From Falsirhodobacter xinxiangensis (lineage in GTDB: Bacteria > Pseudomonadota > Alphaproteobacteria > Rhodobacterales > Rhodobacteraceae), in contig NZ_SMYN01000002.1 in the NCBI RefSeq assembly GCF_004959935.1, forward strand, positions 124,001 through 188,000: a DNA stretch of 64,000 bases, read 5' to 3'. Position numbers and translations under genes: made by a program. Shown one piece after another: positions 18,964 to 27,887 of this stretch. A model generated the notes under the pieces. The model ran no database searches. It was not told where the DNA came from and worked only from the letters and a program-made list of their open reading frames with translations. Position 1 is the stretch's first letter. Every line of letters begins with the position of its first letter.

Positions 18964-19734
18964 ATGTTGCAAGGCAAACGAGCAATCGTGACGGGATCGA
19001 ATTCCGGCATCGGGCTGGGCGTCGCGGTCGAACTGGCCAAGGCAGGGGCGGATGTCGTTCTGAACTCCTTTACCGACCGGGACGAGGATCACGCGCTGGC
19101 TGCGAATCTGGCGGCGAGCCATGGGATCAAGGCGCGTTACATCGCGGCGGACATGTCCAACGGGGCGGATTGCCGCGCGCTGGTGGAAAAAGCGGGTGGC
19201 TGCGACATCCTCGTGAACAACGCCGGCATCCAGCACGTCGCCGGGATCGAGGAATTTCCGGTCGAAAAATGGGATGCGATCCTTGCGATCAATTTGTCGT
19301 CAGCCTTCCACACCATCGCCGCCGCCCTGCCGGGAATGCGCGAACGTGGCTGGGGGCGGATCGTCAACATCGCCTCGGCCCATGGATTGACCGCCAGCCC
19401 CTACAAGTCCGCCTATGTCGCGGCGAAACATGGGATCGTCGGGCTGACCAAGACGGCCGCGCTGGAATGTGCCGGGCAGGGCATCACCGCCAACGCCATC
19501 TGCCCCGGTTATGTGCTGACCCCGCTGGTCGAGGCGCAGATCCCGGACCAGATGAAGAAGACCGGCAAGGACCGCGAAACCACCATCCGCGAAGTGATGC
19601 TGGACCGCCAGCCGTCGAAGCAGTTCGCGACGGTCGAGCAGGTGGGCGGCACGACGGTGTTCCTGTGCTCGCCCGCCGCCGACCAGATCACCGGCACGAC
19701 GATCAGCGTGGATGGCGGTTGGACCGCACTATGA
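18964..19734 (+). CDS. bdhA: D-beta-hydroxybutyrate dehydrogenase
   Basis: Short-chain dehydrogenase, 256 residues, interconverting 3-hydroxybutyrate and acetoacetate with NAD in poly-hydroxybutyrate/ketone-body use. The cofactor motif TGSNSGIG is at residues 10-17 and NNAG at 85-88. The catalytic triad is Ser138, Tyr151 and Lys155, in the context SAHGLTASPYKSAYVAAKHG that characterises this enzyme. The C-terminus (GTTISVDGGWTAL) is also typical. It lies directly downstream of a candidate small RNA terminator. Its TGA is immediately adjacent to the stop of convergent psuG (CTATGA). Confidence 0.93.
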   Translation: MLQGKRAIVTGSNSGIGLGVAVELAKAGADVVLNSFTDRDEDHALAANLAASHGIKARYIAADMSNGADCRALVEKAGGCDILVNNAGIQHVAGIEEFPVEKWDAILAINLSSAFHTIAAALPGMRERGWGRIVNIASAHGLTASPYKSAYVAAKHGIVGLTKTAALECAGQGITANAICPGYVLTPLVEAQIPDQMKKTGKDRETTIREVMLDRQPSKQFATVEQVGGTTVFLCSPAADQITGTTISVDGGWTAL

Positions 19735-20643
19735 CCGCACGCTGATTTCCTTTGCGATATCAGCGGCAAGGCGGGCGTTGTTCAGAACAAGCTGGATGTT
19801 CGAGTCCAGCGAGCGGCCCTCGGTCATCTTGAAGATGCGGTCGAGCAGGAAGGGCGTCACCTCCTTGGCGGCGATGCCCTGCTGCTCGGCTTCCTTCACC
19901 GCGGCTTCGATCACGGGGTCGATCTCGGACCGGGGGATTTCATGGTCCTGCGGGATCGGGTTGGCGACCAGCTGACCGCCCGGCAGACCCAGCCGGGTGC
20001 GCATCAGATGCGCTTCGGCGATCTGTGCCGCGGTATCCATCCGAAGCGGCGCCTTGATGCCGCTGTCGCGCGACCAAAAGGCGGGGATTTCGTCCTGACC
20101 GAAGGCGATGACCGGAACGCCGTTCGTCTCCAGCACCTCCAGCGTCTTGGGGATGTCGAGGATCGCTTTCGCCCCCGCAGCCACGACAGTCACCGCCGTC
20201 GCCCCCAGTTCCGGCAGGTCGGCCGAGATGTCGAAGGTCGTTTCGGCCCCGCGATGCACGCCGCCGATGCCACCCGTGGCAAAGACCGCGATCCCCGCAA
20301 GTTTCGCGCAGATCATCGTGGCCGCCACCGTCGTCGCCCCCACGCGCCCCGAGGTCAGCCCCACCGCCAGATCGGCGCGCGAAAGCTTCATCGCATCGGG
20401 CGACTGGCCCAGCCGGTCAAGCTCTGCCGCCGTCAGCCCGACATGGATGCGCCCATCCAGAATGGCGATGGTGGCGGGAATCGCGCCGCGTTCGCGGATC
20501 GCATCCTCGACCGAGCGGGCCATTTCGACGTTCTGAGGAAAGGGCATCCCGTGCGTGATGATCGTGCTTTCCAGCGCGACGACGGGCCGGTTCGCCGCCA
20601 GTGTTTCGGCCACTTCGGGATGGATGGTCAGCGGTGCGGTCAT
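19729..20643 (-). CDS. psuG: Pseudouridine-5'-phosphate glycosidase
   Basis: Breaks the C-C glycosidic bond of pseudouridine 5'-phosphate, giving uracil and ribose 5-phosphate. It is 304 residues, with the family's opening VALESTIITHGMPFPQNVE near residues 22-40, the glycine-rich FATGGIGGVHRGAETTFDIS (residues 121-140, metal and phosphate site) and KLSRADL. It is cytosolic. It is co-translated with the kinase psuK upstream (ATGA overlap), forming the complete two-step pseudouridine catabolic route. No nucleoside transporter is encoded alongside, so the substrate may come from internal RNA turnover or a distant uptake system. Confidence 0.94.
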   Translation of the reverse strand: MTAPLTIHPEVAETLAANRPVVALESTIITHGMPFPQNVEMARSVEDAIRERGAIPATIAILDGRIHVGLTAAELDRLGQSPDAMKLSRADLAVGLTSGRVGATTVAATMICAKLAGIAVFATGGIGGVHRGAETTFDISADLPELGATAVTVVAAGAKAILDIPKTLEVLETNGVPVIAFGQDEIPAFWSRDSGIKAPLRMDTAAQIAEAHLMRTRLGLPGGQLVANPIPQDHEIPRSEIDPVIEAAVKEAEQQGIAAKEVTPFLLDRIFKMTEGRSLDSNIQLVLNNARLAADIAKEISVRS

Positions 20644-21506
20644 TGGACATCTCCTGAAACATGATCGGCGGCGGCGCGAAGGGCTGCTTTCAGCGCGGCC
20701 TCGCGGTCTGCACCGCGAAGTTCGGCAACGATATGCCCCGCCATGAAGTTGTCACCCGCGCCCGTGACGCGCGTGACGAGAACCGGCGGAGGAAGGTCGG
20801 TGATGACGCCGCCATCGCTTCGCCCTTCGGCGCAGGCGCGGCCCCCGTCGGTCACCAGCACGCGCGATGCACCCCGGTCCAGCAGCGCCTGCGCGGCATC
20901 GGCGGCAGTCGTCGCCTGCACGCGTGACAGGATCACCGCTTCTTCGAGGTTCACATAGATGGTTGCTCGCGGATGGTTCAGCAGCGGCAGCAGCCGCTCC
21001 GCCTTGCCGGGGCTGGCCGGGGCTACGCGCAGGTCCGCATTCGCGAACAGGGGCGAGGCTGCGATCTCGGCCAGCAGCAATTCCGTCAGGTTTCCGTCCA
21101 GTGCGATCGGCCCCGTCCAGCCCAGATCGCGCATCGGGCGCAGGATCTTGTCGCCCGCCGCCTCCAGCGAATGAGCATCGGCGATGGCGGCGATCAGCCC
21201 GTTCGCGCCCTCGACCGCCATATAGCGGTCGGTCGGCAGATCGTCCGAGCGATAGATATGGTCCGTCACCATGCCCAGCCGGGCGCAGTCGGCCACCAGC
21301 TCGTCCCCTTCGGCATCGCGCCCGATGGCGGTCAGAAGGGCCGGGGTCAGGCCGAAGCGGCGCAGGGTGATGGCGATGTTCATCGCGACCCCGCCGGGGA
21401 TGCGCGTGATGCGGCCCGGCACGTCCGATCCCACGCGCATCGCGGCGGGGGATCGTCCGATGATGTCCCAAAGGACCGAACCTATGCAAAGGATGTCTGG
21501 CGTCAT
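20640..21506 (-). CDS. psuK: Pseudouridine kinase (PfkB family)
   Basis: Ribokinase-like sugar kinase, 288 residues from ATG 21506 (AAGGACA upstream), phosphorylating pseudouridine for PsuG. The N-terminal GSVLWDIIGRSP and PGGVAMNIAITLRRFG give the substrate pocket, and the C-terminal signature TRVTGAGDNFMAGH contains the catalytic Asp. Assignment to pseudouridine rather than another sugar rests on the four-base overlap with psuG. Longer frames toward 21761 run through the rpsB leader region and are not credible. The gene is divergent from rpsB. Confidence 0.88.
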   Translation of the reverse strand: MTPDILCIGSVLWDIIGRSPAAMRVGSDVPGRITRIPGGVAMNIAITLRRFGLTPALLTAIGRDAEGDELVADCARLGMVTDHIYRSDDLPTDRYMAVEGANGLIAAIADAHSLEAAGDKILRPMRDLGWTGPIALDGNLTELLLAEIAASPLFANADLRVAPASPGKAERLLPLLNHPRATIYVNLEEAVILSRVQATTAADAAQALLDRGASRVLVTDGGRACAEGRSDGGVITDLPPPVLVTRVTGAGDNFMAGHIVAELRGADREAALKAALRAAADHVSGDVQ

Positions 21507-21544
21507 TCCGTCTTGTCCTTTACGCCGGGGATGCGCGCAAGGGG

Positions 21545-21691
21545 TTGCAATGCGCGCCATGTCGATGTAGACGCGCCCCACTTCACAGGCGAGGCTTGGG
21601 CTGTTCGGGGGAGAAATCCCCGGGTGGTCCGCCGGTTGGGGGCAACCCCTGAGGGCTTCGCCGAGGCGCAAACCGGAAAAGGATATTGGAC
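21545..21691 (+). promoter_or_regulatory. rpsB promoter and structured 5' leader (candidate)
   Basis: TTGCAA (21545-21550), 17 bases, TAGACG (21568-21573) form a possible promoter, weak in its -10. The following leader of about 110 bases carries two GC hairpins: CGGGG/CCCCG at 21606-21622, and a GGGG-GCAA-CCCC GNRA-capped stem at 21638-21649. AAAAGGA lies eight bases before the rpsB ATG. Ribosomal protein S2 genes are commonly autoregulated through leaders, so this may be one; I cannot assign it to a known family. Confidence 0.4.
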
Positions 21692-22447
21692 ATGGCGCTC
21701 CCCGATTTCTCCATGCGTCAGCTGCTTGAAGCTGGCGTTCACTACGGCCACCAGACCGCACGCTGGAACCCCAAGATGGCAGAGTTCATCTATGGCGACC
21801 GCAACGGCATCCACATCATCGACCTGACGCAGACCGTCCCCATGCTGGACAAGGCGCTGCAAGTCGTGCGCGACACCGTTGCAAAAGGCGGCCGCATCCT
21901 GTTCGTCGGCACCAAGCGCCAGGCCCAGAAGCCGATCGCCGAAGCGGCCGAGCGTTGCGCACAGCACTACATGAACCACCGCTGGCTGGGCGGCACGCTG
22001 ACCAACTGGAAAACCGTGTCGAACTCGATCCAGCGTCTGAAGCAGCTGGACGAGCTGATGTCGTCGGGCGCCGAAGGCCTGACCAAGAAAGAGCGCCTGA
22101 ACATGGAGCGCGAGCAGTCCAAGCTGCAAGCCTCGCTGGGCGGCATCCGTGACATGGGCGGCGTTCCGGACCTGCTGTTCATCATCGACGTGGGCAAGGA
22201 AGACCTGGCCATCCTCGAAGCGCAGAAGCTGGGCATCCCGGTCGTCGCGGTCGTGGACACCAACACCTCGCCCAAGGGCGTCGACTACATCATCCCGGGC
22301 AACGACGACGCGGCCCGCGCGATCTCGCTGTATTGCGATCTGGTGTCCCGTGCGGCGCTGGACGGCATGACCGCGCAGATGGGCGCAGCCGGCATCGACC
22401 TGGGCGAGCTGGAAGCGGCCCCCGAGGAAGAAGCCGTCGAAGGCTGA
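21692..22447 (+). CDS. rpsB: 30S ribosomal protein S2
   Basis: Small-subunit ribosomal protein, 251 residues. The S2 signatures are clear: [19 protein letters not shown] near the N-terminus, [20 protein letters not shown] near residue 190, and an acidic C-terminal tail (EEEAVEG). ATG 21692 is chosen because AAAAGGA is eight bases upstream; an in-frame TTG two codons earlier is less well placed. It is the first gene of the rpsB-tsf operon. Confidence 0.98.
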   Translation: MALPDFSMRQLLEAGVHYGHQTARWNPKMAEFIYGDRNGIHIIDLTQTVPMLDKALQVVRDTVAKGGRILFVGTKRQAQKPIAEAAERCAQHYMNHRWLGGTLTNWKTVSNSIQRLKQLDELMSSGAEGLTKKERLNMEREQSKLQASLGGIRDMGGVPDLLFIIDVGKEDLAILEAQKLGIPVVAVVDTNTSPKGVDYIIPGNDDAARAISLYCDLVSRAALDGMTAQMGAAGIDLGELEAAPEEEAVEG

Positions 22448-22466
22448 TCCTGTCGTCTGACCGTTA

Positions 22467-22490
22467 CCCGGCGGAATTAAACCCGCCGGG
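22467..22490 (+). terminator. Hairpin between rpsB and tsf
   Basis: Arms CCCGGCGG / CCGCCGGG of eight bases enclose an AT-rich loop, followed by only ATTTCC. It is likely a partial terminator/attenuator or an mRNA processing hairpin that sets the rpsB:tsf ratio. Confidence 0.5.
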
Positions 22491-22520
22491 ATTTCCATTC
22501 GAATATCGAGGAGAGCCGAG

Positions 22521-23396
22521 ATGGCAATCACCGCACAGATGGTGAAGGAACTGCGCGAATCGACCGGCGCAGGCATGATGGACGCCAAGAAGGCGCTGAC
22601 CGAGACGAACGGCGACATGGAAGCCGCCGTCGACTGGCTGCGCACCAAGGGTCTGGCCAAGGCTGCCAAGAAATCGGGCCGCGTCGCTGCCGAAGGTCTG
22701 GTTGGCGTTGCCGTCTCGGGCGGTAAAGGTGTCGCGGTCGAGGTCAACTCGGAAACCGACTTCGTCGCCAAGAACGCCGATTTCCAGAAGCTGGTTTCGG
22801 GCATCACCGCAGCTGCGCTGAACGTGTCGGACGTGGACGCGCTCAAGGCAGCCGATCTGGACGGCAAATCGGTCGAAACGACGCTGACCGAAGCCATCGC
22901 CGTGATCGGCGAAAACATGACGCTGCGCCGCATGGCTGTCGTCGAAGGTGACTCGGTCGCTTCCTACGTCCACACCGCTGCTGCCGACGGCCTCGGCCGC
23001 ATCGGTGTGCTGGTTGCCGTCAAAGGCACCGACAACGGCATCGCGAAACAGATCGCCATGCACGTCGCCGCGACCAACCCGGCCTCGCTCGGCGAAGCCG
23101 ACCTCGATCCCGCTCTGGTCGAGCGTGAGAAGTCGGTCCTGACCGAACAGGCACGCGAATCCGGCAAGCCGGACGCGGTGATCGAGAAGATGATCGTCGG
23201 CCGCATGGCGAAATTCTTCGAGGAAGTGACCCTCCTCGGCCAGAAGTTCGTCCTGAACCCCGACATCACCGTCGCTCAGGCCGCCAAGGACGCTGGTGTC
23301 GAAGTCGTCGGCTTCGTGCGCATGGCTGTCGGCGAAGGCATCGAGAAAGAAAAAGAGGATTTCGCTGCCGAAGTGGCGAAAACCCTCGCAGGCTGA
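22521..23396 (+). CDS. tsf: Elongation factor Ts
   Basis: Nucleotide-exchange factor for EF-Tu, 291 residues, normal length. The N-terminal UBA-like domain ([20 protein letters not shown] then DAKKALTE) and the core signature ([12 protein letters not shown] near residue 74) are intact. GAGGAGAG precedes the ATG. It is the second gene of the rpsB-tsf operon, ending in a hairpin terminator just after its stop. Confidence 0.98.
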   Translation: MAITAQMVKELRESTGAGMMDAKKALTETNGDMEAAVDWLRTKGLAKAAKKSGRVAAEGLVGVAVSGGKGVAVEVNSETDFVAKNADFQKLVSGITAAALNVSDVDALKAADLDGKSVETTLTEAIAVIGENMTLRRMAVVEGDSVASYVHTAAADGLGRIGVLVAVKGTDNGIAKQIAMHVAATNPASLGEADLDPALVEREKSVLTEQARESGKPDAVIEKMIVGRMAKFFEEVTLLGQKFVLNPDITVAQAAKDAGVEVVGFVRMAVGEGIEKEKEDFAAEVAKTLAG

Positions 23397-23416
23397 TCCA
23401 GCCGACATCAAAGAAG

Positions 23417-23443
23417 AACGCCGTCCCTCGTGGGCGGCGTTTT
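23417..23443 (+). terminator. Terminator after tsf
   Basis: Arms AACGCCG (23417-23423) and CGGCGTT (23435-23441) are followed by a short T-run (TTTT then GCGTTT), 20 bases past the tsf stop. Confidence 0.7.
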
Positions 23444-23524
23444 GCGTTTCTGGTGACGCTGCCGCAGGGCAGCCCGCGCGAAGGATTGGCTCCCGCGAGG
23501 GGGCCTGACGCCGCGCGCTCCCCC

Positions 23525-23553
23525 TTGACCTTCCTGCCCGGCGGCCTCTTATT
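23525..23553 (+). promoter_or_regulatory. Candidate sodB promoter
   Basis: TTGACC (23525-23530) and CTTATT (23548-23553) are separated by 17 bases, 30 bases before the sodB ATG. The -35 is good and the -10 modest. No clear Fur- or OxyR-like operator is visible beside it. Confidence 0.45.
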
Positions 23554-23582
23554 GACCTCGAACCGAAAAGAGGAGCCGCACC

Positions 23583-24182
23583 ATGGCCTTTACGCTTCCC
23601 GATCTTCCCTATTCCCACGATGCACTCGCCGACCTCGGCATGTCGCGGGAAACGCTGGAATTTCACCACGACATCCACCACAAGGCCTATGTCGACAACG
23701 GCAGCAAGCTGATCGCCGGCACCGAGTGGGAGAACAAGTCGCTTGAGGAAATCGTCAAGGGCACCTACCAGCCCGGCGCGGTCGCCCAGAACGGCATCTT
23801 CAACAACGCTTCGCAGCACTGGAACCACAACCTGTTCTGGGAAGTGATGGGCCCGGGCGAGAAGAAGATCCCCGGTGCATTGGAAAAGGCGCTCACTGAA
23901 TCCTTCGGCTCGGTGGACAAGTTCAAGGAAGAATTCGCCGCCGCCGGTGCTGGCCAGTTCGGCTCGGGTTGGGCATGGCTGGTCAAGGACGCATCGGGCG
24001 CGCTGAAGGTCACCAAGACCGAGAACGGCGTAAACCCCCTCGTGTTCGACCAGACCGCGCTTCTGGGTGTCGATGTGTGGGAGCATTCCTATTACATCGA
24101 TTTCCGCAACAAGCGTCCGGCCTACCTGTCGAACTTCCTCGACAAACTGGTGAACTGGGAAGCCGTCGCGGCCAAGCTCTGA
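23583..24182 (+). CDS. sodB: Superoxide dismutase, iron type
   Basis: Cytosolic Fe superoxide dismutase, 199 residues. Metal ligands by alignment to the family are His28, His82, Asp164 and His168 (EFHHDIHH, SQHWNHNLFW, DVWEHSYYIDF). The second-sphere glutamine Gln78 sits in the FNNASQ position typical of Fe enzymes. Mn enzymes carry it elsewhere. GAGGAG precedes the ATG. It is monocistronic: its own promoter candidate lies upstream and a hairpin lies downstream. Confidence 0.96.
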   Translation: MAFTLPDLPYSHDALADLGMSRETLEFHHDIHHKAYVDNGSKLIAGTEWENKSLEEIVKGTYQPGAVAQNGIFNNASQHWNHNLFWEVMGPGEKKIPGALEKALTESFGSVDKFKEEFAAAGAGQFGSGWAWLVKDASGALKVTKTENGVNPLVFDQTALLGVDVWEHSYYIDFRNKRPAYLSNFLDKLVNWEAVAAKL

Positions 24183-24191
24183 TCCGGTCCG

Positions 24192-24215
24192 AAGTCCGCC
24201 GAAACCGGCGGGCTT
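24192..24215 (+). terminator. Terminator after sodB
   Basis: Arms AAGTCCGCCG / CGGCGGGCTT (ten pairs with one G-T) and loop AAAC are followed by CCTCCTTTA. The stem is strong but the T-tract is poor. Confidence 0.6.
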
Positions 24216-24281
24216 CCTCCTTTACGGGAACAGGCGGCGTCCACTCGCGTTTTCACAGACCAAAGTGAAAAGGAGATGCCG

Positions 24282-24731
24282 ATGAACCGCCTCTTGAACG
24301 GAACCTGGGTCGTTGTCGCCGATGGCGAAAAGGCCCTGTTCTTCGAAAACGAAGGCGACGGTCAATATCCGGTCCTGCGCGTTCGGCGTGAAGAAACCAA
24401 CGACAATCCTCCCGACCGCGAACAGGGCACCGATAAGCCGGGCCGGATGGGCGACGGCCGCGCCGGTATCGGTTCGGCGGCCGAGGAGACCGACTTCCAT
24501 CGGCTGGAAAAAGAGCGGTTCGCCCAAGGTCTTGCAGATCTGCTGTTCAAGCTGGCCCACAAGGGCAAGTTCAACCGTTTGGTCATCGTCGCACCGCCAC
24601 AGACGCTTGGCGCCATGCGCCCGCACCTGCACAAGGAGGTTCAGGCCAAGATCATCCTCGAAATCCCCAAGACGCTGACCGGGATGCCGGTGGACCAGAT
24701 CGAAAAGAACCTGCTGGCCGAACTGACCTAA
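24282..24731 (+). CDS. Host-attachment family protein (PF10116-like)
   Basis: 149-residue soluble protein matching the family first named from an Agrobacterium protein required for attachment to host cells. The opening NGTWVVVADGEKALFFENEG, the central DFHRLEKERFAQGLADLL and the release-factor-like LVIVAPPQTLGAMRPHLHKE are typical. The fold resembles the eRF1-domain-2/baeRF group, so an RNA- or ribosome-related role is equally possible. ATG 24282 is six bases from AGGAG; the ATG at 24276 abuts it. Its TAA overlaps the stop of the convergent LOG gene. Confidence 0.8.
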   Translation: MNRLLNGTWVVVADGEKALFFENEGDGQYPVLRVRREETNDNPPDREQGTDKPGRMGDGRAGIGSAAEETDFHRLEKERFAQGLADLLFKLAHKGKFNRLVIVAPPQTLGAMRPHLHKEVQAKIILEIPKTLTGMPVDQIEKNLLAELT

Positions 24732-25264
24732 CCCAGCGCCGCTTCCAATGCCGCCACATCCGGCACGGCGGTGACGAATTCGCGAAGGCTCGGCTCGGCA
24801 AAGCCTTCGCGGATCGAATGATCCAGCAATGCCAGCAACGGTTGCCAATATCCTTCGGTATCCAGCAGGAAGATCGGCTTTTCATGCAGGCCGATTTGCC
24901 GCCACGTCAGCACCTCGAAGAACTCGTCCAGGCTGCCCGCGCCACCCGGCAGCACCACCACCGCGTCCGAGTTCATGAACATCACCTTCTTGCGCTCGTG
25001 CATGTCTTCGGTGATGACGAACTGGTTCAGATCGCGCCGCCCCTTTTCCCGCGCCATCAGATGCAGCGGGATCACCCCCAGCGATTTGCCCGCCGACGCG
25101 CCGCGCGCCACCTCGCCCATCAGCCCCACATCCCCCGCGCCATAGACCAGCCGCCAGCCGCGCCGTGCGATCATCTCGCCCGTGGCCTTTGCCGCTTCGG
25201 CATAGGTGGGGCGCAGGCCGGGGCGCGATCCGCAGAAGACGCAGACGGAGATTGGATTGCTCAT
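24728..25264 (-). CDS. LOG-family protein (nucleoside 5'-monophosphate phosphoribohydrolase)
   Basis: 178-residue Rossmann-fold protein of the LOG (LONELY GUY, TIGR00730) family. Family members release free base from cytokinin riboside 5'-monophosphate or act as AMP/nucleotide nucleosidases. Signature residues are HERKKVMFMNSDAVVVLPGG followed by AGSLDEFFE. The usual PGGxGTxxE has Ser for Thr, a mild change. The bacterial substrate is often ordinary nucleotides, so cytokinin production should not be assumed. It is convergent with the attachment-family gene, stops overlapping. Confidence 0.86.
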   Translation of the reverse strand: MSNPISVCVFCGSRPGLRPTYAEAAKATGEMIARRGWRLVYGAGDVGLMGEVARGASAGKSLGVIPLHLMAREKGRRDLNQFVITEDMHERKKVMFMNSDAVVVLPGGAGSLDEFFEVLTWRQIGLHEKPIFLLDTEGYWQPLLALLDHSIREGFAEPSLREFVTAVPDVAALEAALG

Positions 25265-25382
25265 GGGTTCACCTCTTTTTCTTCCCTCCTACATGCGGCG
25301 GGGGCGTGACGGCAAGGTGACGCCTCTGGTCTTTCGCGCCTTCAGACCTTAGGTGAGGGGCCACTTCCAAAGGATCGTGACG

Positions 25383-27173
25383 ATGACCGACACCCCGACG
25401 AGCGGCTGGCAGACCATGGCCCGCGTGCTGCCTTACCTTTGGCCGAAGGACGAACCTTGGGTGAAGCGGCGCGTCGTGGGCGCGATGATCGCGCTGGTCA
25501 TCGGCAAGGTGGTCTCGGTCACGACGCCGATGGTCTATAAACTCGTCGTGGATGCCTTCGATGCGCAGGACCCGGCGACGCTGCTGGCGCTCGGCGCGGT
25601 CGGGTTGACGGTCGCCTATGGCGTGGCGCGGTTCAGTGCGGTGGCATTCGGCGAACTGCGCGATTTGATCTTCGTCCGCGTGGGGCAGCGTGCCTTGCGC
25701 AAACTGGCGCTGGAGACGTTCACCCATATTCACCGCCTCTCGATGCGCTATCACATCACCCGCCGCACGGGGGGCCTCAGCCGGATCATGGAGCGCGGCG
25801 TGAAGGGCGTCGATTTCCTTCTGCGCTTCCTTCTGTTCTCCATCGGGCCGCTGATCCTCGAACTGCTTCTGGTGGCGGGCATCTTCTGGGCGCTGTTCGG
25901 CTGGATCTATATGGTGGTAGTGCTTGCGACCATCGCGCTCTACGTCGCCTTCACCTTCAAGATCACCGAGATCCGCGTGAAGATCCGCAAGGAGATGAAC
26001 GATCAGGACAACGATGCCAACCAGAAGGCCATCGACAGCCTGCTGAATTTCGAGACCGTCAAGTATTTCGGGGCTGAGACGCGCGAGGCACTGCGCTATG
26101 ACGTCGCCATGTCGAAATACGAGGGCGCCGCGGTGCGGACAGGGCAGAGCCTTGCGTTCCTCAACATGGGCCAGTCGCTGATCATCACGGCGGGTCTCGT
26201 GATCGTCATGGTGATGGCGGCGCGGGGTGTGCAGGCGGGGGCGCTGACGGTCGGCGATTTCGTCATGGTCAACGCCTATATGATCCAGATCACCATGCCG
26301 CTGGGATTCCTCGGCACCGTCTATCGCGAGATCCGGCAGGCGCTGGTCGACATGGGCCAGATGTTCGGCCTTCTGGCCCAGCCGACCGAGATTGCCGACA
26401 AACCCGGCGCGCGCGACCTGCATGTAACGGGCGGGGCGCTGGAATTCGACCACGTTGCCTTTGGCTACGACGCCGGACGCCCGATCCTGAAAGATCTGAA
26501 CCTGCGCGTCGCGCCGGGGCAGACGGTGGCTCTGGTCGGCCCTTCGGGGTCGGGAAAATCCACGATCGGACGGCTGCTGTTCCGCTTCTATGACGTGACC
26601 GCGGGCGCGGTGCGGATCGACGGTCAGGACCTGCGCGACATCACGCAGGACAGTCTGCACGCGCAGATCGGTGTCGTCCCGCAGGATACGGTGCTGTTCA
26701 ACGACACGATCTTCTACAACATCGCCTATGGTCGCCCCGATGCATCCGAGGCCGAAATTCATGCCGCCGCCCGCGCCGCGAAGATTCACGATTTCATCAG
26801 CTCTCTGCCCGAAGGGTATGAGACGGCAGTGGGCGAGCGAGGGCTGAAGCTGTCGGGCGGCGAGAAGCAGCGGGTCGGGATCGCCCGCACCCTGCTGAAG
26901 AACCCGCCGATCCTTCTGCTGGACGAAGCGACCTCGGCGCTGGACACGCAGACCGAGCGCGATATCCAGGAATCCTTGCGCGATATGGGGCAGGGGCGCA
27001 CGGTCATCACCATCGCGCACCGCCTGTCCACCATCGCAGATGCCGACCGCATTCTGGTGCTGGAGGCGGGCCGCGTCATCGAGGATGGGCGGCACGAGGA
27101 TCTGCTGGCGCGCGGCGGCAAATACGCCCAGCTTTGGGCGCGCCAATCCGCCGAGGAGGCCGAGGCCGCATGA
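25383..27173 (+). CDS. ABC exporter, Atm1/HMT1 type
   Basis: 596-residue half-transporter, functional as a homodimer in the inner membrane. An N-terminal six-helix ABC_membrane domain (residues 20-320) includes DNDANQKAIDSLLNFETVKY, the hallmark stretch of Atm1-like exporters of glutathione-linked sulfur/metal compounds. The ATPase has Walker A GPSGSGKST near residue 387, LSGGEKQR and LLLDEATSALD. ATG 25383 is eight bases from AAAGGA; an in-frame GTG at 25353 is less likely. It fits a role in Fe-S cluster or heavy-metal/glutathione homeostasis. Confidence 0.9.
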   Translation: MTDTPTSGWQTMARVLPYLWPKDEPWVKRRVVGAMIALVIGKVVSVTTPMVYKLVVDAFDAQDPATLLALGAVGLTVAYGVARFSAVAFGELRDLIFVRVGQRALRKLALETFTHIHRLSMRYHITRRTGGLSRIMERGVKGVDFLLRFLLFSIGPLILELLLVAGIFWALFGWIYMVVVLATIALYVAFTFKITEIRVKIRKEMNDQDNDANQKAIDSLLNFETVKYFGAETREALRYDVAMSKYEGAAVRTGQSLAFLNMGQSLIITAGLVIVMVMAARGVQAGALTVGDFVMVNAYMIQITMPLGFLGTVYREIRQALVDMGQMFGLLAQPTEIADKPGARDLHVTGGALEFDHVAFGYDAGRPILKDLNLRVAPGQTVALVGPSGSGKSTIGRLLFRFYDVTAGAVRIDGQDLRDITQDSLHAQIGVVPQDTVLFNDTIFYNIAYGRPDASEAEIHAAARAAKIHDFISSLPEGYETAVGERGLKLSGGEKQRVGIARTLLKNPPILLLDEATSALDTQTERDIQESLRDMGQGRTVITIAHRLSTIADADRILVLEAGRVIEDGRHEDLLARGGKYAQLWARQSAEEAEAA

Positions 27174-27234
27174 CGGCCTTGGCAACCCCCGCCGAACCCG
27201 TGTAAGACGAACGCCAAAGGCAGGGAGCGTTTTC

Positions 27235-27882
27235 GTGAGCAACTCCGACAACTTCATCAACGAGGTGGCCGACGAACTGCGCCGCGAAAAACTGTTCGGC
27301 GCTTTGAAGCGTTACGGCTGGATCGGCGTGCTTCTGGTGCTGGTCGTGGTCGGCGGCGCGGCATGGACCGAATGGCAGCGCAGCGGCGACCGCACCTCCG
27401 ACCGCCAATTCGGCGATGCGCTCGTGGCGGCCCTGTCCGCCCCGACGCCCGAAGCCCGGCGCGAGGCGCTGGCTGCCGCTCCGGTTGGTGGCGCACGCGA
27501 GGCGGTGGTGGACCTGCTACTGGCCTCGGACCCGGCACAGGACAAGCCCGCAACGCTTGCCGCGCTGGACGAGGTTCTGGCGGACCAGTCCTTGCCGCCG
27601 ATCTATCGCGATCTTGCCGTGCTGCGGAAAGTGGTCGTTGCGGGGACGGATATTTCCGCATCAGAACGCCGCGCGCTGCTGGACCCCATCGCGGCACCGG
27701 GGCGGCCATATCGTCCGCTGGCTCTGGAGCAGCTTGCGTATCTGAACGTCGAGGCGGGTGAGACGGATGCGGCCATCGCCGCGTTCACCGCTCTGACGAC
27801 GGATCAGCAGGCAACGCCTGCGCTGCGCCAGCGCGCCGCGCAGATGGTGACGGCACTTGGTGGCGAAATCGCAGCGGGCTGA
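27235..27882 (+). CDS. Membrane-anchored tetratricopeptide-like protein (YfgM-type)
   Basis: 215-residue protein. A cytoplasmic N-terminus (FINEVADELRREKLFGALKR) is followed by one transmembrane helix (residues 23-41) and an alanine-rich helical periplasmic domain with TPR-like repeats. This layout matches the YfgM/TPR_21 family of ancillary SecYEG/periplasmic chaperone network proteins. It lies just upstream of bamB, as yfgM does in E. coli next to bamB-der; the order here, TPR-bamB-der, is the same as yfgM-bamB-der. GTG 27235 is preceded by AGGGAG at seven bases. Confidence 0.82.
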   Translation: MSNSDNFINEVADELRREKLFGALKRYGWIGVLLVLVVVGGAAWTEWQRSGDRTSDRQFGDALVAALSAPTPEARREALAAAPVGGAREAVVDLLLASDPAQDKPATLAALDEVLADQSLPPIYRDLAVLRKVVVAGTDISASERRALLDPIAAPGRPYRPLALEQLAYLNVEAGETDAAIAAFTALTTDQQATPALRQRAAQMVTALGGEIAAG

Positions 27883-27887
27883 GGAAA

